This document shows positions 16,696 to 24,864 of a stretch of DNA of 64,000 nt, one piece after another. Origin of the DNA: Alkalibacillus silvisoli. Its GTDB lineage: Bacteria > Bacillota > Bacilli > Bacillales > Alkalibacillaceae. The stretch covers positions 1 through 64,000 of the forward strand of contig NZ_BAAACZ010000003.1 of assembly GCF_039521975.1 (NCBI RefSeq), written 5' to 3'. The notes beneath the pieces are model-generated. The model was not told the origin of the DNA and did no database searches. It was given only the letters and a program-made list of their open reading frames with translations. Within the stretch, counting starts at the first letter, position 1. Every line of letters begins with the position of its first letter. The translations under genes and the position numbers were made by a program.

Positions 16696-17844
16696 ATGAA
16701 ATTAATCGCCAAATTAGTAGCTGGTATTATTTTAGGTATTGTAATTGGTCTTATAGGAATTGAGTGGCTAACACGTTCACTCATTACTTTTAGTGATTTG
16801 TTTGGGCAATTTATTGAATTTATGATCCCACTTATTATTCTGTTCTTTATCGCCTCGGGTGTTTCTAAATTAGGACAAGGTTCAGGTAAGTTAGTTGGGC
16901 TTACTGTCGGAACCGCTTACACGTCGACTGTTTTAGCTGGTATTGCAGCATTTTTCATTGCGACATTAATTATGCCAATGGTGGCTTCGGAACGCTCAGC
17001 ACCAGAAGAAGGAAGTGCTTTAGAAGGGTACATAGATTTGGCAATTGACCCACTAATGGGTGTCATCACAGCGCTTGTCTTAGCATTCACATTCGGTATT
17101 GCGATCGCTAAGTTAAAGAGTGAAACGCTCATTCGAGTCTTTGATGAAGGTAAATCAGTCGTGGAGTTAGTCATTGTAAAGGTGATTATTCCCCTTCTTC
17201 CATTCTTTATTGCAGGGATCTTTGCAGAATTGGCTTCAGAAGGGACCGTATTTGATACGTTAAGAGTGTTCGGTATTGTATTAGTGGTTGCGATTGCTAC
17301 GCATTGGGCGTGGATTATCCTTCAGTATACAGCTGCTGGGCTTTACGTTGGTCGAAACCCGTTCAGCTTACTTAAAACAATGCTCCCTGCATACTTTACT
17401 GGTTTAGGTACAATGAGTAGTGCAGCGACCATTCCGGTTACATTAAAGCAGGCAAAGCAAAACAAAGTCCGTGAAGAAGTTGCGAACTTTAGTGTACCTT
17501 TAAGTGCGACTATTCACTTATCAGGTAGTGTTATTACGATTGTCAGTTGTACAGTAGCTGTTATGGCAGTATTAGATGGTTATAGCGTTCCAAACTTCTT
17601 TGAAATGTTACCTGTGATTGCAATGTTAGGTATTATTATGATTGCAGCTCCAGGTGTTCCAGGTGGAGCGATTATGGCGGCAATTGGTATTTTAGGTTCT
17701 ATGCTAGGCTTTACTGAAGCGGCCATTGCATTAATGATCGCGTTATACATGGCACAAGACGGCTTTGGAACAGCAGCGAATGTGACGGGTGATGGTGCAA
17801 TTGCCTTGTTCGTTGATAAATTTACAAGTAAATTTAAAGGATAA
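16696..17844 (+). CDS. Dicarboxylate/amino acid:cation symporter (DAACS family)
   Basis: This 382-residue membrane transporter has about eight to nine helices plus re-entrant loops. The conserved DAACS stretches are seen: a Ser-rich loop TMSSAATIPVTLKQAK, and GVPGGAIMAAIGILGSMLGF followed by DGFGTAANVTGDGAIA near the end. The family imports glutamate, aspartate or C4-dicarboxylates with sodium or protons. The start is the ATG at 16696, nine bases after GAGGAG. It converges on the ABC transporter/ectC operon and shares a terminator with it. Confidence 0.88.
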   Translation: MKLIAKLVAGIILGIVIGLIGIEWLTRSLITFSDLFGQFIEFMIPLIILFFIASGVSKLGQGSGKLVGLTVGTAYTSTVLAGIAAFFIATLIMPMVASERSAPEEGSALEGYIDLAIDPLMGVITALVLAFTFGIAIAKLKSETLIRVFDEGKSVVELVIVKVIIPLLPFFIAGIFAELASEGTVFDTLRVFGIVLVVAIATHWAWIILQYTAAGLYVGRNPFSLLKTMLPAYFTGLGTMSSAATIPVTLKQAKQNKVREEVANFSVPLSATIHLSGSVITIVSCTVAVMAVLDGYSVPNFFEMLPVIAMLGIIMIAAPGVPGGAIMAAIGILGSMLGFTEAAIALMIALYMAQDGFGTAANVTGDGAIALFVDKFTSKFKG

Positions 17845-17885
17845 AAATAAGGCAACCTCTTTAAAGAGAGGTTGCCTTATTTTTA
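17845..17885. terminator. Bidirectional terminator between symporter and ectC
   Basis: AATAAGGCAACCTCTT and its complement GAGAGGTTGCCTTATT form a long near-perfect stem with an A run on the left and a T run on the right. It can therefore stop both convergent transcripts. Confidence 0.9.
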
Positions 17886-17887
17886 TG

Positions 17888-18277
17888 TTAATCTTCATCT
17901 ACCGGATATACACCATTCTCATCGTGAATCTCTTTACCTGAAAGTGGTGGGTTGAATACGCATACGACGCGCATATCTTCACTGCCTCCACGAAGTAGGT
18001 GTTCATCATGCTCATCTAAGGAATAAACAGTACCTGGTGTGATTTTATATACTTTCCCATCTTTCAGTGTTTCAACTTCACCATCACCTTCAATGCAATA
18101 GACAGCTTCTAAGTGATTTTGGTACCAAATGTGCGTTTCAGTCCCTGCTTTTATGACTGTGTCGTGAAGTGAGAAGCCCATACCATCCTTCTTTAATAAT
18201 AGGCGGCGGCTCTTCCAGTTTTCACCTTTTACTTCATTTTCTGATCCGATTACATCTTGTAATTTTACAGTTTTCAT
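17888..18277 (-). CDS. ectC: Ectoine synthase EctC, stand-alone
   Basis: This 129-residue cupin has the usual EctC length and motifs (ENWKSRRLLLKKDGMGFS, HIWYQNHLEAVYCIEG, CVFNPPLSGKE). The iron-binding residues known from Paenibacillus EctC are present at identical positions: Glu57, Tyr85 and His93. EctC cyclises N-gamma-acetyl-diaminobutyrate to the osmolyte ectoine. No ectA, ectB or ectD lies nearby. Instead it is the last gene of a polar amino acid ABC transporter operon, 25 bases after the ATPase gene. AAAGGGG precedes the ATG. EctC has been reported to cyclise glutamine as a side reaction, so an alternative substrate is possible. Confidence 0.95.
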   Translation of the reverse strand: MKTVKLQDVIGSENEVKGENWKSRRLLLKKDGMGFSLHDTVIKAGTETHIWYQNHLEAVYCIEGDGEVETLKDGKVYKITPGTVYSLDEHDEHLLRGGSEDMRVVCVFNPPLSGKEIHDENGVYPVDED

Positions 18278-18302
18278 TAGTAGAATCCCCTTTCAGATAT
18301 GT

Positions 18303-19025
18303 TTATAAAATTTTACTTAAAAATTCTTGTGTACGTGGGTTTTGTGGGTTTTCAAAAATTTGTTGTGGTTTGCCTTCTTCCATGACAACTCCCTCATCCA
18401 TAAACATGACACGATCACCAACCTCACGTGCGAATCCCATTTCGTGAGTGACAACGACCATTGTCATACCTTCTTTTGCCAAATCCTTCATAACGCCTAA
18501 CACATCCCCAACTAATTCTGGGTCTAAAGAAGAAGTTGGTTCATCGAATAACATAACACTAGGCTCCATAGCTAACGATCTTGCAATTGCTGCACGCTGC
18601 TTTTGTCCACCTGAAAGACTATCAGGGTAAGCTTCTGCTTTATCTTCTAATCCCACTTTTTCAAGGAGTTTCATAGCTAAATCATTAGCCTGCTGTTCAT
18701 CAGTTCCTTTTACCTTAATGGGTCCTAGTGTAACATTTTCTAGCACTGTCATGTGTGGAAATAGGTTGAAATGTTGAAACACCATCCCCACTTGTGAGCG
18801 AACCCGGTTTATATCTGTGTTTGGGTCATTAATAATATCTTGTTCAATCTTCACTTCACCAGATGTGATATCTTCTAATAGATTTAGACATCTTAAAAAT
18901 GTACTCTTACCAGACCCAGAAGGCCCAATCACACAGACAACTTCACTTTCTTGAACTTCAGCATCAATTCCTTTTAACACCTCAAGGTCACCAAACGATT
19001 TGTGTAAATCTTTTACCGAAATCAT
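18303..19025 (-). CDS. Polar amino acid ABC transporter, ATP-binding protein (GlnQ type)
   Basis: This 240-residue ATPase has Walker A GPSGSGKST (about 33-41), the Q-loop in VFQHFNLFPH, signature LSGGQKQRAAIARSLA, Walker B VMLFDEPTSSLDP and switch His in VVVTHEMGF. All are intact. It is closest in pattern to the GlnQ/HisP family that energises import of glutamine and other polar amino acids. It starts directly after the permease stop codon and is followed by ectC after 25 bases. Confidence 0.93.
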   Translation of the reverse strand: MISVKDLHKSFGDLEVLKGIDAEVQESEVVCVIGPSGSGKSTFLRCLNLLEDITSGEVKIEQDIINDPNTDINRVRSQVGMVFQHFNLFPHMTVLENVTLGPIKVKGTDEQQANDLAMKLLEKVGLEDKAEAYPDSLSGGQKQRAAIARSLAMEPSVMLFDEPTSSLDPELVGDVLGVMKDLAKEGMTMVVVTHEMGFAREVGDRVMFMDEGVVMEEGKPQQIFENPQNPRTQEFLSKIL

Positions 19026-19688
19026 CTATACATCTAACTTCCTTTCTATACGACGTAAAATTAATGAAGTTGGAATCGTAATCATTAAGTAAATAAGGCA
19101 GACCATAACTAGAGTTTCAAATACTTCTGCTGTAGCGTTGAAATACTGTCTACCCATGTATAAAAGTTCTCCTACTGCAATTACAGAGAATAAGGAAGTA
19201 TCTTTTAAACTTATGATAAATTGGTTACCTAATGGTGGGATCATTCGTTTAAAAGCTTGTGGCCAAACAATGTAACGCATCGTTTGACGTTCGGTTAAAC
19301 CAAGTGAACGTCCAGCTTCAAACTGGCCGCGGTCAATCGAGTGCACAGCACCTCTGACAATTTCGGCGATATATGCACCTGCATTAATAGTAATAGCAAT
19401 GATTGCTGCGGTTAATCCACTAATATTAACTCCAATTAAATCCTCAGACAATCCGAAATAGATGAACATGACTTGAGCTAAGATAGGTGTTCCTCGCACA
19501 ACTTCTACAAAAACGGTACTAATTCCATAAGTTAAACGGTTTTTAGACAGTCGTGCTAACCCCATGATTGCTCCTAATATAAAGCCAAGAATTAAACCAA
19601 TTACAGTAATGAGTAGTGTTAACTGTAACCCTTCGAATAAGAAAGGTAATGACTTAACGTAAGCTGAATCCATTAGCGCTTCAAACAT
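19026..19688 (-). CDS. Polar amino acid ABC transporter, permease (HisM type)
   Basis: This 220-residue integral membrane protein has about five helices. Its EAA loop, EAGRSLGLTERQTMRYIVWPQA, is typical of HisM/GlnP permeases and contacts the ATPase. Only one permease gene is present, so it probably works as a homodimer. AAAGGAG lies ten bases before the ATG. It is separated from the binding-protein gene by an internal hairpin. Confidence 0.92.
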   Translation of the reverse strand: MFEALMDSAYVKSLPFLFEGLQLTLLITVIGLILGFILGAIMGLARLSKNRLTYGISTVFVEVVRGTPILAQVMFIYFGLSEDLIGVNISGLTAAIIAITINAGAYIAEIVRGAVHSIDRGQFEAGRSLGLTERQTMRYIVWPQAFKRMIPPLGNQFIISLKDTSLFSVIAVGELLYMGRQYFNATAEVFETLVMVCLIYLMITIPTSLILRRIERKLDV

Positions 19689-19740
19689 TTAATATTCGCT
19701 CCTTTAGAAACTCGGTCGCCTTGTTACGACAGAAGGTTTA

Positions 19741-19773
19741 AAAAAAGCGCAACAAGCTGTACTTGTTACGCTT
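19741..19773 (-). terminator. Internal (leaky) terminator after the binding-protein gene
   Basis: On the minus strand AAGCGTAACAAG pairs with CTTGTTGCGCTT (one mismatch) and is followed by six Ts. Lying between binding protein and permease, it likely lets more binding-protein message be made than permease/ATPase/ectC message. Confidence 0.75.
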
Positions 19774-19800
19774 GATTTCTAGTAAACTCTTAGTCGTTAT

Positions 19801-20562
19801 TTACTGAAAATCTTCTGGTGGTGCTTCACCAAACCAATCTTCATAGATTTCAGCATATGTGCCATCTTCAATTAAAGTCGCTAACGCTTCGTTAACTGGT
19901 TCTACTAGGTCTGAATCTTGAGGGAATGCAATACCATATGGCTGACCCTCTAAAACATCACCAACCATCTTTAATTCATCTTCAGCGTTTTCCATAATGT
20001 AATATTGTACGTTAGGTAAGTCATATAAAACAGCATCTAAACGACCAGCTTCTAAGTCCATGTAAGCTGTTACGATTTCTGGGAATGCTGTAACCTCAGC
20101 ATCAGTATTGTCTAATAAATAGTCTTCACTTGTTGAGCCTTGACGTACACCTACATTCAATCCGCCAATATCATCAATTGATTCAATATCAGAATCTATA
20201 GGTACCGCTAAGATTAGACCGGAGTCATAGTATTTATCTGAGAAGTCCATATTTTCTTGTCGGTCTTCAGTGATGGAAATCCCAGCAACACCAAAGTCGT
20301 TACGCCCTGATCTCATAGAACCTAGTAAACCATCAAACTCCATTGTTTCATAATCTACTTCAAACCCTACCTCTTCAGCGATTGCGTTAACTAGGTCAAT
20401 GTCGAATCCTTCCATTTCACCTGTGTCTGGATTTAAATATTCAAACGGTTGGAAGTTTGCATCCGTGGCAACTGAATATGTTTCCCCGTCTCCACTTGAA
20501 CCACATGCTGCAAGAATACTTAACGTTACAATTGCAGTAAGTAAAACAGTTAACTTTTTCAT
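19801..20562 (-). CDS. Polar amino acid ABC transporter, substrate-binding lipoprotein
   Basis: This is a 253-residue SBP_bac_3 protein. The lipobox SILAACG puts the lipidated Cys at residue 20. The family start ATDANFQPFEYLNPDTGEMEG and the segment GFDIDLVNAIAEEVGF are of the GlnH type. The protein is strongly acidic, as expected for an exposed lipoprotein in a halophile. The ligand is probably glutamine or another polar amino acid, but osmolyte precursors cannot be excluded given the ectC at the operon's end. Confidence 0.92.
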   Translation of the reverse strand: MKKLTVLLTAIVTLSILAACGSSGDGETYSVATDANFQPFEYLNPDTGEMEGFDIDLVNAIAEEVGFEVDYETMEFDGLLGSMRSGRNDFGVAGISITEDRQENMDFSDKYYDSGLILAVPIDSDIESIDDIGGLNVGVRQGSTSEDYLLDNTDAEVTAFPEIVTAYMDLEAGRLDAVLYDLPNVQYYIMENAEDELKMVGDVLEGQPYGIAFPQDSDLVEPVNEALATLIEDGTYAEIYEDWFGEAPPEDFQ

Positions 20563-20796
20563 TTAAATATGTACCCCCTAGAAATATAGTTTAACCGTTT
20601 ATATTTTCTCACGGTCTAGATAGATTTGGAAAATGACATTAAACTACATTATTATGAATTATCTGATATTTGGGCTGATTTTTCGCAGCTCAACTCGCTC
20701 ACTTATAAAATAACTGACATTTATTGCGTTATTCTTTCGTTTAATCCACATTTTCCTTTTTAAATAAATATGGGGGCTGTACAAAAAATATGATAA

Positions 20797-20835
20797 AAAT
20801 AAAAAGCTTTGTACGGTTTTTTCGTACAAAGCTTT
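20797..20835 (-). terminator. Terminator after the catalase gene
   Basis: AAAGCTTTGTACG (20803-20815) and CGTACAAAGCTTT (20823-20835) form a perfect 13-bp stem. On the minus strand it is followed by TTTTTATTTTTA. Confidence 0.9.
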
Positions 20836-20841
20836 ATAGGG

Positions 20842-22398
20842 TTAGTATGGATCAGATGGATGTCCCATCTGCTGAGCATCGTGGACGGCTTCTTCCATTT
20901 TATCTTCTTTAGGCATGGAATTAAGGCCTTCAGCTACACGTTTTCCATATTCTTCATCAGCTTTCGTGAAATTTTCGATCATTTGGTTTTGAATATCTTT
21001 ATGGCATTGTGAGAGGGCTCCAACTAAATTATTAATTAAGTCATCACGTTCCCAATCATTGAGTCGTCGGTAGGTTTCGCCAGCTTGTCCGAAGTTGTTT
21101 TGGCGTTCAATTGGCTCTCGGACTATATTACCTTCTACATAAGGTTCGTGTTCTTGGCCGTTGTTCTCATCTTCTGTATAACCGCCAAGAAGGGATGGTT
21201 CATAGTTAATATGAGGATTTTTATCTTCACCATAGTCTGTTCGAAAATCCATTTGACCACCATTCTGATTCGTGCGTATCCCTTTAACTGGACTATTAAT
21301 TGGTAATTGTAAATAGTTCGGTCCAACACGGTATCGTTGTGTATCTGAGTATGAGTAAGTGCGGCCTAGAAGTAATTTATCATCCGAAAAGTCTAACCCA
21401 TCTACTAAAACTCCCGTACCAAAAGCAGATTGTTCCACTTCAGCATGGAAGTTTTTCGGGTTTTCATTGAGCACCATTTTACCTACTTTATGCCATGGGA
21501 ACTGGTCGCGATACCATAATTTAGTTGGGTCTAGTGGGTCGAAGTCTAGCTCTTTGTGTTCGCCATCTTCCATAATTTGAACGTAAAGCTCCCATTCAGG
21601 GTAGTTCCCTTCTTCGATTGCTTCATACAGATCTTGTGTTGCATGATTAAAGTTCATGCCTTGAATTTTGTCAGCTTCTTGTTGGGTCAAGTTTTTAATT
21701 CCTTGAACAGGCTCCCAGTGATATTTAACTAATACAGCTTTCCCTTCTTTGTTCACCCATCTATACGCATGAACACCTGAACCTTGCATTTGCCTGTAGT
21801 TAGCCGGAGTGCCCCAAGGTGAGAATAAGAATGTAATCATATGTGTAGCTTCTGGTGATTGACTAATAAAGTCAAAGATTCGCTCAGGGTCTTGGATATT
21901 AGTCACAGGGTCCGGTTGAAATGCATGTACGAAGTCAGGGAATTTAATTGGATCACGGATGAAGAAGATCTTTAAATTATTCCCAACTAAATCCCAATTC
22001 CCGTCTTCTGTGTAAAATTTAACTGCAAATCCTCTTGGGTCTCGTAATGTTTCTGGTGAATGTCTACCGTGATTAACAGTCGAGAAACGGACAAATACAG
22101 GTGTTTGTTTCCCTTTCTCAAACACTTTAGCGCGAGTGTATTTAGAAATTGATTCGCCGTCTACTTCTCCGTATGATTCAAAATAACCATGCGCCCCAGC
22201 CCCGCGTCCGTGTACGATTCGTTCTGGAATTCTTTCGCGATCAAAATGGCTAATTTTCTCAAGGAAATCATAGTTTTCAAGTACAGTAGGTCCACGATCT
22301 CCAACGCTTCTTGTATTTTGGTTGTCTGTTACTGGATGTCCTTGCTGATTCGTGAGCTTAGATTTTTCATTTTCGCTTTTACGGTCTTTATTTTTCAT
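20842..22398 (-). CDS. Monofunctional haem catalase
   Basis: This 518-residue catalase removes hydrogen peroxide. The active-site His is in RIVHGRGAGAHGYFE, the distal Asn in WDLVGNN, and the proximal haem-ligand Tyr in RTYSYSDTQRYR. The length fits the small-subunit clade with a short N-terminal extension (a polar stretch before TVLENYDFLEK). AAGGAGG lies ten bases before the ATG at 22398, and an upstream in-frame start lacks such a site. I did not find a convincing PerR box; a TAATTCTAATATCTAGAA stretch upstream is only weakly similar. Confidence 0.95.
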   Translation of the reverse strand: MKNKDRKSENEKSKLTNQQGHPVTDNQNTRSVGDRGPTVLENYDFLEKISHFDRERIPERIVHGRGAGAHGYFESYGEVDGESISKYTRAKVFEKGKQTPVFVRFSTVNHGRHSPETLRDPRGFAVKFYTEDGNWDLVGNNLKIFFIRDPIKFPDFVHAFQPDPVTNIQDPERIFDFISQSPEATHMITFLFSPWGTPANYRQMQGSGVHAYRWVNKEGKAVLVKYHWEPVQGIKNLTQQEADKIQGMNFNHATQDLYEAIEEGNYPEWELYVQIMEDGEHKELDFDPLDPTKLWYRDQFPWHKVGKMVLNENPKNFHAEVEQSAFGTGVLVDGLDFSDDKLLLGRTYSYSDTQRYRVGPNYLQLPINSPVKGIRTNQNGGQMDFRTDYGEDKNPHINYEPSLLGGYTEDENNGQEHEPYVEGNIVREPIERQNNFGQAGETYRRLNDWERDDLINNLVGALSQCHKDIQNQMIENFTKADEEYGKRVAEGLNSMPKEDKMEEAVHDAQQMGHPSDPY

Positions 22399-22499
22399 AT
22401 TTAGAAATCCTCCTTCCAATATCACTCAGTTAGTATGTACAGTTATTTTCTAGATATTAGAATTAGTGGACAATTTCTACTGAGGAAAAATAAGGTGAA

Positions 22500-22636
22500 G
22501 GCGTTCTATAATAGAAATCGAGCGAACGCCCAATTAATTGAGGTGTTCGCCCGAATATTTAAAATTTCGCCTGATTATCTAAAATTTCGCCCGATTATCT
22601 TGAAAATCGCCTGATTCTCTAATAATCAGGCGATTT
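22500..22636 (-). repeat. Array of exact 20-bp units, family A (second locus)
   Basis: Four direct units begin TCGCC at 22547, 22567, 22587 and 22607, exactly 20 bases apart (for example TCGCCTGATTATCTAAAATT). They are followed by an inverted unit that makes a perfect 13-bp hairpin (22604-22616 with 22624-22636). To the left is a hairpin built on GCGAACGCCCAATTAAT (22522-22538), a 17-base string found unchanged at 35127-35143. Confidence 0.85.
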
Positions 22637-22731
22637 CATATATCACTATTTTTTAGTTCTATATGGTGTTGATATTTTACACATTTGTACTTGTGCCCTT
22701 CACAATAACAACCGATTGTGATTGGGCTGTT

Positions 22732-22762
22732 AAAAAAGGTGCCTCTTAAAGAGAGGCACCTT
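22732..22762 (-). terminator. Terminator after the MscS gene
   Basis: AAGGTGCCTCT (22736-22746) pairs perfectly with AGAGGCACCTT (22752-22762). On the minus strand a T run follows. Confidence 0.85.
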
Positions 22763-22764
22763 AA

Positions 22765-23871
22765 TTATTCGTCTTTAAAAGATTGAGAAAAACGTTTCAT
22801 TGCTTGTTCTTCTGCATCTAGATACAGAGTGCGAGATGGGAAGGCGATTGACACTTCTTCTTCTTTTAATATATCCATAATTTTAAAGTTAATGTCCTCT
22901 TTAACTTCTAAATATTCATCCCATACAGTAGTCTTCGTAAAGAAGTAAAGCATAATATCTAGGCTACTGTCGTTATACTTATCGAAATTGACAAAGATCG
23001 TCTCAGGGTGGACTTCTTCATGATTTTCTAATAAGTCCCGAACACGATTAACGACAGTCTCTAGTTTATCTCTAGGTGTGGTATATTCGACTCCTAGATT
23101 AAAGAATATACGGCGTTTACCCATCTCACTCCAGTTTGTAATTGGCTCGTTAGATAGAGTAGAGTTAGGGATCGTTACGAGCGATTCAGAAAACGTTCTA
23201 ACACGCGTACTTCTAAATGTAATATCTTCAACGACACCTTCGATACTAGGTGTTTCAATCCAATCCTCCATTGTAAACGGTTTTTCTGTAATTATGACGA
23301 TACCGCCAAACAAGTTTTTGATTACTTCTTGTGCTGCTAAGGCAAAAGCTAGACCACCAAGTCCAAGACCTGCGACAAAGCCGCTAACATCATAACCAAA
23401 TTCTTGTGCGATAATACTTAAGCTAATCGCAATAACAATAAAACGGATGGCTTTAGATATAAAAGGTATTAAGATTTGGTCAATTTCTAAGTTAACTTTA
23501 TCACTCACTTTCATGAGTAATAAAGAAGAGCTTGATGCTAAGTTAAATAATCCCCAAGTGATGACTAAAATAACGGATGACCGAATTAAGCTTTCGAATA
23601 GATCGTTTTGCTGATTAATAAATGGTACATAGTCAACTGCAATGTAAATACCAATAATGACAAAAAGTGTTCTAACCGGCCGCTCGTAAGATTTAACGAT
23701 AAAGTTAAGTAAGTCGGACCCAGATTTATTCGTTAATTTTAGGATGAAGTAAAATACATACTTAGCAAATAACTTTCTAAGCAAAAGAAAGACTAATAGA
23801 ATCCCGAAAGCTATACCGAGGTCAATCCATAGTTCGATATTATTTATGTATTCCCAAAATCGCCAATTCAT
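22765..23871 (-). CDS. Small-conductance mechanosensitive channel, MscS family
   Basis: This 368-residue protein has four to five predicted helices in the first 190 residues. The pore-lining TM3 is rich in Gly/Ala (SGFVAGLGLGGLAFALAAQ), followed by the MscS beta domain (GGIVIITEKPFTMEDWIE, VTIPNSTLSNEPITNWSEM). MscS channels release solutes on hypo-osmotic shock, a natural need for a halophile. The start at 23871 (MNWRFWEY) has GGGAG seven bases upstream, and an earlier in-frame ATG does not. Confidence 0.92.
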   Translation of the reverse strand: MNWRFWEYINNIELWIDLGIAFGILLVFLLLRKLFAKYVFYFILKLTNKSGSDLLNFIVKSYERPVRTLFVIIGIYIAVDYVPFINQQNDLFESLIRSSVILVITWGLFNLASSSSLLLMKVSDKVNLEIDQILIPFISKAIRFIVIAISLSIIAQEFGYDVSGFVAGLGLGGLAFALAAQEVIKNLFGGIVIITEKPFTMEDWIETPSIEGVVEDITFRSTRVRTFSESLVTIPNSTLSNEPITNWSEMGKRRIFFNLGVEYTTPRDKLETVVNRVRDLLENHEEVHPETIFVNFDKYNDSSLDIMLYFFTKTTVWDEYLEVKEDINFKIMDILKEEEVSIAFPSRTLYLDAEEQAMKRFSQSFKDE

Positions 23872-23987
23872 TTCAATTCTCCCTTTGTGAAGCTTCACTT
23901 TAAAACTATTATTATCATACTATACACATCTTAAAACATAAAGAAAGCTAATTTAATCAAGTTTTATATAATAAGTGATCAATGAAG

Positions 23988-24011
23988 AGCCCCGAATTAA
24001 ATATCGGGGCT
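23988..24011 (-). terminator. Hairpin after the DJ-1/PfpI gene
   Basis: AGCCCCGA (23988-23995) pairs with TCGGGGCT (24004-24011). The T run on the minus strand is weak, so termination may be partial. Confidence 0.6.
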
Positions 24012-24018
24012 TAATGTA

Positions 24019-24684
24019 CTAAACAGCTGATGCTTCAATTGCTCGGATGACGCGAATAGCTGTACTTTCACTTGATTGTGGGTTTTGACCTGTGACGATA
24101 TTGTGATCACGAACAGAGAAGTCAGTCCACTTATCGCCCCTGTCGAAATTTGCCCCTTGTTCACGAAGTTTTGTTTCTAACATAAATGGCATGTGTATAT
24201 CTAATTGCATTTCTTTTTCTTCTTCATCTGTAAAGGCTGTTATTTTTTTGCCTTTTACTATCGGTGTTCCATCTTCATAAGTGACATTGACTAAGCCTGC
24301 AGGACCGTGGCAGACTGAGCCAATTACTTTGTCTTTCTCGGCGAATTGTTGTAAGACATATTGTAAAACTTCGTGATCAGGGAAATCAAACATTGTCCCG
24401 TGTCCGCCTGGTAGGAAGACGGCGTCAAATTGATCTGCATCAGCCTTTGTTAGTTTTTCGGTATCTTTAAGTGCTGTTTCAGCTGCTTTCCATTCAGGCC
24501 GCTCTTCAATACTGTTTGGGTCTAGTGGAACTTCGCCACCTTCAATGCTTGTCACTTTAATATCATAACCTTGTTCTATAAATTTAATATAAGGTACTGC
24601 GAATTCTTCTAACCATAAACCAGTTTTATGATCGTTAGTAATTTCAGTGTGATTGGTTAAAACCATAAGTACTTTCTTTGTCAT
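24019..24684 (-). CDS. DJ-1/PfpI family protein (Hsp31-like)
   Basis: This 221-residue class I glutamine amidotransferase-like protein has its nucleophilic elbow at GSVCHGPAGLVN and a preceding acidic segment FLPGGHGTMFD. The family includes glyoxalase III/deglycase and chaperone Hsp31 proteins and general stress proteins. The length and GHGTMFD motif fit the Hsp31-like branch rather than PfpI proteases. It is monocistronic, with AGGAGG upstream, and probably acts in carbonyl or oxidative stress. Confidence 0.88.
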   Translation of the reverse strand: MTKKVLMVLTNHTEITNDHKTGLWLEEFAVPYIKFIEQGYDIKVTSIEGGEVPLDPNSIEERPEWKAAETALKDTEKLTKADADQFDAVFLPGGHGTMFDFPDHEVLQYVLQQFAEKDKVIGSVCHGPAGLVNVTYEDGTPIVKGKKITAFTDEEEKEMQLDIHMPFMLETKLREQGANFDRGDKWTDFSVRDHNIVTGQNPQSSESTAIRVIRAIEASAV

Positions 24685-24864
24685 AAGCTAAACCTCCTTC
24701 TGTACTAGTATTTATATCATCTGATAAAAATATGACGCAAAAGTTGTGCTTATGATGTGAGTAATGTGAAGGTCTGAAATGAAAGTGTTGTCATGAGTTA
24801 AATAAAGAGTCATATTGATGGTTAATCTATGGTAAACAGATTGAATTAAAGGTGGCAAAAGTCG

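Larger units (their letters stand above)
22399..22764. other. Intergenic region between catalase and MscS genes
   Basis: These 366 bases hold the catalase promoter region, the family A repeat array (22500-22636) and the terminator of the MscS gene (22732-22762). No frame is seen. Confidence 0.5.

Noticed and set aside
22440..22475. PerR box upstream of the catalase gene
   Set aside because: The best candidate on the minus strand, TAATTCTAATATCTAGAA, departs too much from TTATAATnATTATAA to call.
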